Below the pieces are notes generated by a model, which was given only the letters and a program-made list of their open reading frames with translations, ran no database searches and was not told where the DNA came from. The position numbers and the translations under genes were made by a program. Below are positions 28,315 through 37,500 of a stretch of 64,000 nt of DNA, one piece after another; within the stretch, counting starts at the first letter, position 1; every line of letters starts with the position of its first letter. This stretch comes from Thalassotalea sediminis (GTDB lineage Bacteria > Pseudomonadota > Gammaproteobacteria > Enterobacterales > Alteromonadaceae). The stretch covers positions 1,302,001 to 1,366,000 of the forward strand of contig NZ_AP027361.1 of assembly GCF_030295915.1 (NCBI RefSeq). The letters run 5' to 3'.

Positions 28315-28461
28315 ATGCAAAAAGCACGTAAAGTGTCACATTCGATTCAGCGTAAGCGCTTAATGAATAGACACAAAGTAAAGGTGAATAGTCGTCGTTT
28401 GACGCATTTTATTCAAGAAAGTCAAGAACTAAACTGCACTCATAACGGTAGCGTAAATTAA
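28315..28461 (+). CDS. Small basic protein, 48 aa, function unknown
   Basis: An ATG at 28315 lies 7 bases after a perfect AGGAGG (28302-28307), the best ribosome binding site in this region, and opens a 48-codon frame ending TAA 28459-28461. The product starts MQKARKVSHSIQRKRLMNR and ends CTHNGSVN. It has eleven Lys/Arg and four His against two Glu, one Cys, and no hydrophobic segment. Such a composition suggests nucleic-acid or ribosome contact, but I recognise no family. It stands between mltF and the M16 peptidase gene with its own upstream gap, and a perfect 10-bp-stem hairpin overlaps the stop. Confidence 0.7.
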   Translation: MQKARKVSHSIQRKRLMNRHKVKVNSRRLTHFIQESQELNCTHNGSVN

Positions 28462-28475
28462 TACTCGCTACCGTT
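28444..28475 (+). terminator. Perfect hairpin over the end of the 48-aa ORF
   Basis: AACGGTAGCG (28444-28453) and CGCTACCGTT (28466-28475) form a perfect 10-bp stem with a 12-base AT-rich loop that contains the stop codon. There is no T-run, so Rho-independent termination is uncertain; mRNA 3'-end protection is an alternative. Confidence 0.55.
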
Positions 28476-28648
28476 CGCTTAGCTAATCCCATCTTAATCT
28501 TCACTTGAGTCATTAACTTGCTGATTTATCAAGTGTTCATAATTCTACACAAAATGTTACAAACTTATTCTAAAAGATTTAGTTACATCTTTAACAATTA
28601 ATTAACACTTTGCTACATTGTTATTACCTTAGTAAAAAGAGAATAATA

Positions 28649-31387
28649 ATGTTAAAAACATGGTTTAAACCGTCACAAATCGCCTTAGCAGCGTCTATTT
28701 GTGTAACAACGTTAGCACCTGCTGCTTTTGCTGAAAAAATCAAACAAGTGACTTCTGTAGAAGGGATCACTGAATATCAACTTGATAATGGTTTACAAGT
28801 CTTATTATTTCCAGACAACACCAAAGAAACGGTTACAGTAAATGTTACTTATCATGTTGGCTCTAAACATGAAAATTATGGTGAAACAGGTATGGCTCAT
28901 TTGCTTGAGCATCTTGTTTTTAAAGGAACACCTAAGCATAAAGATATTCCTGCGGAATTAAGTTCTCATGGTGCTAGACCCAATGGCACAACATGGACTG
29001 ATCGTACTAACTATTTTGAAACCTTTGCTGCTACAGAAGAGAATATTGACTGGGCATTAAGCATGGAATCAGATCGTATGGTCAATTCGTTTATTGCGAA
29101 AAAAGATCTAGATAGCGAAATGACCGTTGTGCGTAATGAATTTGAACGTGGTGAAAATAATCCGTTTAGAATTACTATACAGCGTATGTTGGCGGCTGCT
29201 TTTGAGTGGCATAACTACGGCAAGTCTACTATTGGTGCTCGTGCTGATTTAGAAAATGTGCCAATTGATCGATTACAAGCTTTTTATCGAAAGTACTATC
29301 AACCAGATAATGCTACGTTAACGATCGCGGGTAAATTTGATGTTGATGTAATGTTGGATAAGATAAGTGCGACATTTGGTAAAATTCCAAAACCAGATCG
29401 CGTAATTGCGCCATTGTATACACAAGAGCCTGCACAAGATGGCGAAAGAGAAGTCAATATTCGCCGAGTAGGTGATGCTCAAATGCTAGGTGCGGTATAT
29501 CACGTACCAGCAGGCTCTCATCCAGACTTTGCTGCTATTGACGTATTGAACGAAGTATTAACGGCGCAAGCAACAGGTCGATTACATAAGTCATTGGTTG
29601 AGAAAAAGCTTGCTAGTAATGCCTTTGGTTTTAATTTTCAATGGGCTGAACCTGGTGTAGCGATCTTTATGGCTGAAGTTGACAAGACAACTGAGTTAGC
29701 GAAAACCGAACAAGCATTCCTCGCGACATTAGAAGATATTAGCGCTAACCCAATTACGTCAGAAGAGGTAGAAAAAGCAAAACGCACAATTTTAAAAAAT
29801 ACAAAGTTAGCGTTTAACTCTTCAGAGCGAATTGCAATGGAGTTAAGCGAATGGCTTGGCATGGGGGATTGGCGTTTATTATTTCTAAATAGAGATCGTA
29901 TTGAAAAAGTAACGGCTGATGATGTAAATCGAGTTGCTGCAAGTTATATCACACGTAATAACAGAACTGTGGGTAAATTTATTCCTGCTGAGAAACCTGA
30001 ACGTGTTGAAATTCCTCAAGTAGAGAGTGTTTCTGCTATGGTTGAAGGCTATAAAGGTCGTGAAGCTGTAGCGCAAGGGGAAGCTTTTGAACCCTCACAT
30101 GATAACATTGATAAACGTACAGAAATCAGCAAATTAGATACTGGTGTTAAAGTAGCTTTATTGCCTAAGAAAACACGTGGTGAGTCTGTTGTTGTACGAA
30201 TTAATATGCAAATGGGTGACTTACTTTCTTTGCAAGGTTTAAATGCTGTTGGTGATGCAACAGGTGCTATGTTAATGCGTGGTACTGAGAACTATACGCG
30301 TGAACAGCTTAAAGAAGCATTTGATAAGTTAGAAGCACAAGTGAATGTTGGCGGTGGTGATACCTATGCGTATGTTACAGTCAATACCACACGTAAAAAC
30401 TTAAATGACACATTAAAACTCGTTGGTGAAGTGCTACAAAAACCTGCGTTTAGTGAGAAAGAGTTCGATCTGTATAAGAGTGAAACAAAAGTTGGTATCG
30501 AGCAGCAGTTACAAGACCCACAACGTATTGCCTTTAAAGCATATTCTCGTCATCAAAGTCCATATCCAAAAGGGCACCCAAACTATGTACCAACATTTGA
30601 AGAAATGTTAGCGGCATTAGGTGCTGTAACTTTAGAGGATGTTCGTCAGTTCCATAAAGACTTCTATGGTGCATCTAGTATGCAAATTACTGTAGTGGGT
30701 GATTTTGATGAAGCTGCGACAACTAAAGTTTTAGATGAAATGACGGCTAATTGGCAAAGTAGTAAAGGTTATTCCCGTATCGATAATCCTTACAAAAAAC
30801 TGTCAAATGAAACCATGACTTTTAACACTCCTGATAAAGAAAATGCTACCTTTGTTGCTTCAATTAGTATTCCTGTTGGGCAAAACCATCCGGATGCACC
30901 GGCACTGACCATTGGCAATTATATGTTAGGCGGTGGCTTTTTAAATAGTCGATTAGCAACACGCTTACGTCAGCAAGATGGTTTAAGCTACGGTGCAGGA
31001 TCTTTCTTAAATATTAGCGACTTCGATCAACGAGCTGCATTAGGAGCTTATGCTATATGTGCACCTCAAAATTTGGCGAAAGTTGAAATTGGCTTTAAAG
31101 AAGAAATTGCTCGTATGCTTAAAGATGGTTTTACGGCTGAAGAAGTTGCGGCAGCTAAATCAGGTTTATTGCAAGGTCGTAAAGTAAGTCGCTCTCAAGA
31201 TAGAGAACTTGCAGGTAAATTAAATACTAATTTACGTCTCGATCGCACCATGCAATTTAGCAAAAAATATGAGGCACAAATTGCAAAATTGACAGCTGAA
31301 GATATTAATAATGTTATGCGTAAGTACTTAACGGTAGATGCGTTTGCGATTATTAAAGCGGGCGATATGTCTAAAGTGGAAAAATAA
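28649..31387 (+). CDS. Exported M16 (insulinase-type) zinc metallopeptidase, two-domain
   Basis: A 912-aa protein started at ATG 28649 (MLKTWFKPSQIALAAS), which gives a proper signal peptide ending AAFA before Glu; the frame is open 13 codons upstream but that extension precedes the signal sequence. The first M16 domain carries the inverted zinc motif HLLEH in GMAHLLEHLVFKG, with a downstream Glu in NEFERGENNPF. The second half repeats the fold without zinc ligands and ends in the R/Y-type LRQQDGLSYGAGSF. It probably degrades peptides in the periplasm. Single gene with its own terminator. Confidence 0.92.
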   Translation: MLKTWFKPSQIALAASICVTTLAPAAFAEKIKQVTSVEGITEYQLDNGLQVLLFPDNTKETVTVNVTYHVGSKHENYGETGMAHLLEHLVFKGTPKHKDIPAELSSHGARPNGTTWTDRTNYFETFAATEENIDWALSMESDRMVNSFIAKKDLDSEMTVVRNEFERGENNPFRITIQRMLAAAFEWHNYGKSTIGARADLENVPIDRLQAFYRKYYQPDNATLTIAGKFDVDVMLDKISATFGKIPKPDRVIAPLYTQEPAQDGEREVNIRRVGDAQMLGAVYHVPAGSHPDFAAIDVLNEVLTAQATGRLHKSLVEKKLASNAFGFNFQWAEPGVAIFMAEVDKTTELAKTEQAFLATLEDISANPITSEEVEKAKRTILKNTKLAFNSSERIAMELSEWLGMGDWRLLFLNRDRIEKVTADDVNRVAASYITRNNRTVGKFIPAEKPERVEIPQVESVSAMVEGYKGREAVAQGEAFEPSHDNIDKRTEISKLDTGVKVALLPKKTRGESVVVRINMQMGDLLSLQGLNAVGDATGAMLMRGTENYTREQLKEAFDKLEAQVNVGGGDTYAYVTVNTTRKNLNDTLKLVGEVLQKPAFSEKEFDLYKSETKVGIEQQLQDPQRIAFKAYSRHQSPYPKGHPNYVPTFEEMLAALGAVTLEDVRQFHKDFYGASSMQITVVGDFDEAATTKVLDEMTANWQSSKGYSRIDNPYKKLSNETMTFNTPDKENATFVASISIPVGQNHPDAPALTIGNYMLGGGFLNSRLATRLRQQDGLSYGAGSFLNISDFDQRAALGAYAICAPQNLAKVEIGFKEEIARMLKDGFTAEEVAAAKSGLLQGRKVSRSQDRELAGKLNTNLRLDRTMQFSKKYEAQIAKLTAEDINNVMRKYLTVDAFAIIKAGDMSKVEK

Positions 31388-31404
31388 TTAGCGGCAATTA
31401 ATAG

Positions 31405-31434
31405 AAAAGGAAGCCATTTGGCTTCCTTTTTTTA
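31405..31434 (+). terminator. Rho-independent terminator of the M16 peptidase gene
   Basis: AAAAGGAAGCC (31405-31415), a 4-base ATTT loop and GGCTTCCTTTT (31420-31430) form an 11-bp stem running into TTTTTTT. Confidence 0.93.
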
Positions 31435-31960
31435 TTGTTAACTTAAAAGCGCCTCTTATGGAGGCAGTGATCGTTCATTCTGGGATTAGCCTGTAAAGCT
31501 TAGTTTTAACAATATTAATTACATTGTTTTCAAGTAGCTTTTTAATGCTAAATTGCCGTGATGGAGCTTTTCGTTATTTAGCAATAGGTATGATGTATAC
31601 CACTCCCCATTTAAAGCGATAACAGCAAGTGCTTTTTTTAGACGATAATGCTTGTTAGCCAAGGATGGCTGACACTGACGAGTAGAAAGACGCACATTTG
31701 TCAGAGTGGCTTGATGGTTTAAAAATATTGCTATTAGTGTTCGCTAAACAGGGCGATGATAACGTTGTCTGAGATAAACAATAGATGAAAGCATTTTACA
31801 ATGAAACTCAGTAAAAGCTGAAAGCAATAAGCTTCCTTACAGTGAGTCTAAATCACCTGCAATGCTTGTGTATTATTTACATTTAAAGAATGCTTAAGTT
31901 ATTACCCTTTTGCAGATAATCACTAAACACATGCATTGCATTATTACGTCGATCGCATTA
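31435..31960. other. Long gap between the M16 gene and tadA without a recognisable gene
   Basis: About 525 bases with no ORF of 60 codons or more and no RNA I recognise. Small hairpins are present (GCCTC-TTATG-GAGGC near 31452; GCCA/TGGC near 31662). The region lies between the 3' ends of two convergent units, so neither promoter function nor a long 3' UTR explains its length. Confidence 0.6.
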
Positions 31961-32497
31961 TCAGTGGTCAGAATTGTTAATCGTGCTATTCGCGATTTTC
32001 TTTGCTTGTTTTTCTGCTTTCTTTTCTTGCCGACGTCGTTTAAAAAAGCGAGAGAGTAACGCGCTACACTCTTGTGCCATTACACCTGAAGTCACATCAA
32101 TTTGGTGGTTAAGTTTGCTGTTATTAGTCAGGTCAAACACACTACCTGCGCTACCTGTTTTTTCGTCTGTGGTAGCGAAAACAACACGTTTAATTCTGCT
32201 ATGAACAAGCAATCCTGCGCACATCGGGCAGGGCTCTAGCGTAACGTACAACGTACAGTCAAGCATTCGATAGTTTGAGAGCACTTTTCCTGCTTGGCGT
32301 ATTGCGATCATTTCAGCATGTGCGGAAGGATCATGTTGCATTATCGATTGGTTAAAACCTTCACCAATAATTTTGTTGTCAGCGACGACAATCGCACCAA
32401 CGGGTATCTCATCAAGTTGCTCTGCTTGCAAAGCTAACGCATAGGCCTTGGCCATAAAGGCCTGATCAAGCTCTTCTTGGGTGGTATGTTCCGCCAT
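31961..32497 (-). CDS. tadA: tRNA adenosine(34) deaminase
   Basis: A 178-aa essential enzyme converting A34 to inosine in the tRNA-Arg(ACG) wobble position. The zinc site is complete: His60 and the proton-shuttle Glu62 (SAHAEMIAI), then Cys90 and Cys93 (EPCPMCAG). The C-terminus carries a basic tail (FKRRRQEKKAEKQAKK) likely to help tRNA binding. It starts 1 base after the hemW stop, so rdgB-hemW-tadA appears to be one transcript. Confidence 0.95.
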   Translation of the reverse strand: MAEHTTQEELDQAFMAKAYALALQAEQLDEIPVGAIVVADNKIIGEGFNQSIMQHDPSAHAEMIAIRQAGKVLSNYRMLDCTLYVTLEPCPMCAGLLVHSRIKRVVFATTDEKTGSAGSVFDLTNNSKLNHQIDVTSGVMAQECSALLSRFFKRRRQEKKAEKQAKKIANSTINNSDH

Positions 32498-32498
32498 G

Positions 32499-33644
32499 TT
32501 ATAAAAACTCTTCTAACAAGCTATTTAAATACCTATGGCCTAGCTTTGTTACCTGCCAATTACCGTTTGTTGCGCGCAATAAGTTTTTTTCTTGTCCTTG
32601 CTGCATTTTATACGCCACCACCGAGAATGGTAAACCTGTTCTTTGTTCAAAATCAGTTTCATTAAAGGCTGAGAAAAGCCTTAATTGATTCATCATAAAT
32701 TCAAAGGGGCGATCTTCTTTTGCGACCGACAATAGTTGGTCTAAGTGGAGACGGCCTGTGTCTAAGTAGCCTTTAGGGTGCTTAACTTTAATCGTACGAT
32801 GTATTTGCTGGTTTATAACATCGGTAATTTTTCCATGCGCACCGCATCCTATGCCAAGGTAGTCTCCATATTGCCAATAATTGAGATTATGCTGACATTC
32901 AAATCCTGGCTTAGCAAAGGCTGAAATTTCATATTGTTGGTAACCAGCTTGCGTTAACAAAGCACTCCCTTTATCTTGAATATCCCACAGTGTTTCATCT
33001 TCGGGTAACTTCGGTGGTTTAGAATAAAAGGCAGTATTTGGTTCAATTGTTAATTGATACCAAGAAAGATGAGTAGGGGCGATGCTTATAGCGGTATTAA
33101 TATCATCTAGCGCACTTTCAAGTGATTGATTTGGTAAACCATGCATTAAATCTAAATTAAAGGTTTTAACACCGCATTGATGCGCTAATGTAGCTGCACG
33201 TTGCGCTTGATTGCTGTCATGAATACGGCCAAGTTTAATGAGTTTATCGGATGCAAAGCTTTGGACACCGATTGATAAACGTGATACTCCACCGTTAAAA
33301 AAGCCCGTAAACTTATCTGCTTCTACTGTTCCGGGGTTTGCTTCAAGTGTAATTTCAATATCATTGTTATAGTCAAATCGTTGCAGTACTTGATTTAATA
33401 AATCAGCGATTGCTTTTGCACTAAATAAGCTAGGTGTCCCACCGCCAATAAAAATTGAATGCAATGGTCGGTGAGATAATGAAAAACGTTTTATATCAGC
33501 GTCTAAATCTTTAATTAACTCGGTAACGTATGCCTGCTCTGGTATTTCATGTTTTAAAGCATGTGAATTAAAGTCGCAGTATGGGCACTTTTCAACACAC
33601 CAAGGTATATGGATATAAAGTGATAATGGTGGTGCAATTAACAT
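32499..33644 (-). CDS. hemW: Radical SAM heme chaperone HemW
   Basis: A 381-aa radical SAM protein with the Cys16-x3-Cys20-x2-Cys23 cluster in YIHIPWCVEKCPYCDFNSHA. This is the HemW version of the family, with an extra Cys beside the cluster absent or shifted from HemN-type enzymes. GGGTPSLFS binds SAM, and the C-terminal HemN domain has a winged-helix fold (about 300-380). HemW delivers heme to apoproteins; it is not a coproporphyrinogen oxidase despite old annotations. It lies between rdgB and tadA, as expected for the conserved rdgB-hemW pair. Confidence 0.93.
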   Translation of the reverse strand: MLIAPPLSLYIHIPWCVEKCPYCDFNSHALKHEIPEQAYVTELIKDLDADIKRFSLSHRPLHSIFIGGGTPSLFSAKAIADLLNQVLQRFDYNNDIEITLEANPGTVEADKFTGFFNGGVSRLSIGVQSFASDKLIKLGRIHDSNQAQRAATLAHQCGVKTFNLDLMHGLPNQSLESALDDINTAISIAPTHLSWYQLTIEPNTAFYSKPPKLPEDETLWDIQDKGSALLTQAGYQQYEISAFAKPGFECQHNLNYWQYGDYLGIGCGAHGKITDVINQQIHRTIKVKHPKGYLDTGRLHLDQLLSVAKEDRPFEFMMNQLRLFSAFNETDFEQRTGLPFSVVAYKMQQGQEKNLLRATNGNWQVTKLGHRYLNSLLEEFL

Positions 33645-33646
33645 GC

Positions 33647-34240
33647 TTATAGTGCTTCAAGCTGAGTGGCGAGTTGAGCAAGTGCTTTTCCGCGGTGGCT
33701 TAATGCATTTTTTTGTTCACGGCTAAGTTGTGCTGAGGTCATTTGTAAGTCATCTTGCCAAAAGAGCGGATCATAACCAAACCCTTGTTCACCGCGTTGC
33801 TCAGTAACGATACTGCCTTCCCATACACCATGACAGATAATAGGTGTTGGATCATTCGCATGCGCCATATATACAAGTACACAATGAAAACGAGCACTGC
33901 GTAATTCTTTCGGTACACCATGAAGTGCTTTGAGTAATTTTTGGTTATTGTCATTGTCGCTAGCACTTTCACCAGCATATCGCGCTGAATATACTCCCGG
34001 AGCCCCTTGCAATGCGTCTACTTCTAAACCCGAGTCATCTGCAATTGCTGGCAGACCAGTTACATAAGCAGCATGTCTGGCTTTAATGATCGCATTTTCA
34101 ACAAAGGTTGTGCCTGTTTCCGGTACATCTGATACATTAAATTCACTTTGTGGCTTAACAGTAATGCCTTTATTTGCCAGTAAAGCGGCGAGTTCTTTTA
34201 CTTTACCTTGATTACCAGTAGCTAAAACGATTGTAGTCAT
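33647..34240 (-). CDS. rdgB: XTP/dITP diphosphatase
   Basis: A 197-aa house-cleaning pyrophosphatase that removes dITP, XTP and similar aberrant nucleotides. The opening [39 protein letters not shown] with the catalytic Asp pair, and the closing [12 protein letters not shown] are all diagnostic of the RdgB/HAM1 family. It is the first gene of rdgB-hemW-tadA; 2 bases separate it from hemW. In related genomes the gene preceding it is usually a DUF4426 gene, which here sits 14 kb away. Confidence 0.95.
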   Translation of the reverse strand: MTTIVLATGNQGKVKELAALLANKGITVKPQSEFNVSDVPETGTTFVENAIIKARHAAYVTGLPAIADDSGLEVDALQGAPGVYSARYAGESASDNDNNQKLLKALHGVPKELRSARFHCVLVYMAHANDPTPIICHGVWEGSIVTEQRGEQGFGYDPLFWQDDLQMTSAQLSREQKNALSHRGKALAQLATQLEAL

Positions 34241-34482
34241 GTGTTCATTTAATTTATAGCAAGTTAGGTCAGATCATACCTTAATCGCATGTGATTAGGG
34301 AAGTTGTCGAAAGTGTTTTAATGGCTGGAAGGTATTAATAATGAGAATAAAAGGTAGCCTTATAGGGCTGTTGAGTACCATTTACGTGGAATAATCACAC
34401 CACTAGTACCTTAACTCGTCTAAAAACCAAACAGGTTGCTGCAAAATAAACGTGGAAGGTCAGTAGTCCCTAGTAAAGCCAT

Positions 34483-34514
34483 AAAAAATGGGCATCACAT
34501 GACGCCCATTTTTT
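34483..34514. terminator. Terminator after putA, within the 34241-34593 gap
   Basis: AAAAAATGGGC (34483-34493) and GCCCATTTTTT (34504-34514) form an 11-bp perfect stem. A-run and T-run make it bidirectional. It lies 80 bases past putA and is the likely end of the putP-putA transcript. The rest of this 353-base gap holds no gene; rdgB's promoter should be between 34241 and about 34350. Confidence 0.88.
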
Positions 34515-34593
34515 CGTTAGTGCCAATGCATTAACACGTCACAACATTAGCTGTTATTTCATGCTAGGTGGCATTAGTTATTAACACAATGCG

Positions 34594-37500
34594 TTACGCA
34601 TCTTCTTCAACTAAGGTCATCAATGAGGTGTTTCCTCCTGATGCTGTCGTATCAATACTGATCGTTTTCTCTGTTAACAAGCGTTGAATCAAGTTATCAA
34701 AGTATTCAGAACTGATCACAGGTAATATTGCACCTTGTCGCTCTGCGAGTTTTTCACTGATGTAATGTTTTCTGTCACAAAGACTGTCAACAACAACGCC
34801 AGACAATGATGGGTGCTCTAACAGCGCGGATAAGTGACGTAATCGAGCAACTTGGAATACGTTTTTATCAACACCTGAGGCAATGAATTTATCTCTAAAC
34901 GCGATAGCTTCATCATAAAACAAGTCTGACACAACAGAGATTACAGTATTACCAGTAGCCAGCGCGGTTACGATCGAAAGCGTCCAAAAATGGAAGCTTA
35001 CATTCTTATCTGCAAAACAAATAATGTTACCGCGATTCTCTAGATACAGAACATTTGATTCACCTGTTGGACCAGGTAAAACGGTTGGTTTCTTTAAATG
35101 TTTTTCGATACTAATTAATTGCGCTCTAGCAGCTGTTAGGGTGCGGTTTAAGTCGTCGGCTAGATCGTCAACAATATCGACATGTGCAATTTTTGCCAGT
35201 AATTGGCGAACATAAGAAATACGCGTGTTTAATTCTGTTAAACGCCACTCTTTCTCTGCGATATTCGCTTTTTCCATAAACTGTATGGCTTCTTTTTGTG
35301 CTTGTTCATCACCTTCTAGCGCTTCGGCTTCAGCAGGTAGCACATTGAACTGTTCAGCATCAGGCGTCGCTTTTTCTTTCATAAGACGGGTCAAATAGTT
35401 AGGGCCACCAGCTTTTGGACCTGTACCTGAAAGACCACGACCACCAAAAGGTTGAACACCTACTATAGCGCCGATCATATTACGATTAATATAAATATTG
35501 CCAGCGCGTGAAAGTTTTGCTAATTCAAGCGCTCGATGGTTAATACGGGTATGAATACCCATCGTTAAACCAAAGCCGGTACTATTAATTTTATCAACAA
35601 CACTTTCAATGTCAGAACCTTTAAATCGCACCACATGAACGCATGGGCCAAAGACTTCTTTTTTCAATACGCTGATGTCATCGATCTCATAAAGTCTTGG
35701 TGCAAAGAAAAAGTGACTGTTTTCAGATAACTGCTCCGTTATCTCTTTGCCAATTTCACATTGATACAATAACTTCCCATGGGTTTTCATATAATCGCTA
35801 TGGGCATTTAAGGCATCGAGTGCTTTTTGGTCGATGACAGGGCCGATGTCAGTACTTAACATTGCCGGGTCACCAACATGTAATTCAGCAAGCGCACCTT
35901 TAAGCATTGTGATGACATTATCAGCTATTTCTTCTTGCAAGAATAAGACACGTAATGCAGAACAACGTTGACCTGCTGATTGGAAACCAGACGATATAAT
36001 ATCGTCAACAACTTGCTCTGGTAACGCGGTAGAGTCAACGATCATACAGTTTTGACCGCCTGTTTCGGCAATCAATGGTACTTGGTCACCACCACGTTCA
36101 GCCAATGTTTGAGAAATTCTAGTGCCTGTTTCTGTAGAGCCGGTGAACATAACCGTTTGTACGCGGCTATCCGGAACAATAACACTACCTACATCACTTC
36201 CTCGGGCAATTACCGCTTGTACTACACCTTCTGGTAAGCCAACAGATTTCATAAGCCCAATAGTATATAAGGCGATTAACCCAGTTTGCTCAGCAGGTTT
36301 CGCAATGACTGTATTACCTGTTGCTATCGCAGCAGCTACTTGTCCTAAGAATATGGCTAATGGGAAGTTCCAAGGGCTAATACATAACACGACACCACGT
36401 GGTTCTAGGCGATCATCTTCGACAAGCTCTATCGCTCTTTCTGCATAGTAACGACAAAAGTCTACGGCCTCACGAACTTCGTCAATGCCATCTTGAGCAA
36501 TTTTCCCTGCTTCTTTAATGCACATTGCAATAAGTTCATTCATATGGCGCTCAAGAATATCGGCTATACGGTAGAGTAGTTCTGCGCGCTCAGCAACGGG
36601 AGTTTGAGACCAAGAAGTTAATGCGTTTTCCGCCGTATTAATCATTGCCAACATATCATCTTTATTATGAAAGTTGTGGTAACCAATTACTTCATTATGA
36701 TTGGCAGGGTTCTTCACCGGAATCGCGCTTTCTGGTATAGCACTTTGATCTAGTAAGTTGCTTTCAAACCAACTGTCTAATGCTGTTTTTAATGTTGTGA
36801 TCTCGTCAATATCATCTAAATCTAGACCCATTGAGTTGTCACGTCCTTTGCCGTTCTTATCATAATACAAGGCAATCGGTTTTAGTATTTGGTTATTGTA
36901 TCTATCTTTTAAGCGCTGTGTTTTCTCAACTGGATCTTCAAGTAAAGATTCTACGGGTTGTGACTCGTCGACGATGGCATTAACAAAAGAAGAGTTTGCA
37001 CCATTTTCGAGTAGACGACGAACTAAGTAAGCTAATAGATCTTCGTGATGACCGACAGGCGCATAAATGCGACACTGGATATTTTCACCCGAGACGATTT
37101 GATCGTACAGCGAATCTCCCATGCCATGTAGGCACTGAAATTCAAATCCTTCTTTATCATCGCCAGCAAGTTCAACGATAGTAGCAGCTGTGTATGCGTT
37201 ATGAGTAGCAAACTGTGGATAGATACTATCTCTGTAATCTAATAATTTATTAGCACATGCATGATAGGAAACATCGGTAGAAGACTTACGCGTAAACACT
37301 GGAAAATGGCTATGGCCATCTTTTTGTGTATTCTTAATCTCGGTATCCCAGTAAGCACCTTTAACTAAGCGCACCATCATTTTACGGTTAACACGTAATG
37401 TTAAGTTTCGTAACCACTCTACAACCCAAAGGGCACGTTTTTGATAGGCTTGCAGTGCAATACCGAAACCGGTCCAATCACCTAGGTCACTATCACTAAA

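Noticed and set aside
32499..33644. Coproporphyrinogen III oxidase (HemN)
   Set aside because: Its length, cluster motif context and the rdgB neighbour fit HemW, the heme chaperone, not HemN.
34341..34394. 17-codon ATG frame with a GGAAGG-like site between rdgB and putA
   Set aside because: Too short, no family, and it runs opposite to both neighbours without its own terminator.
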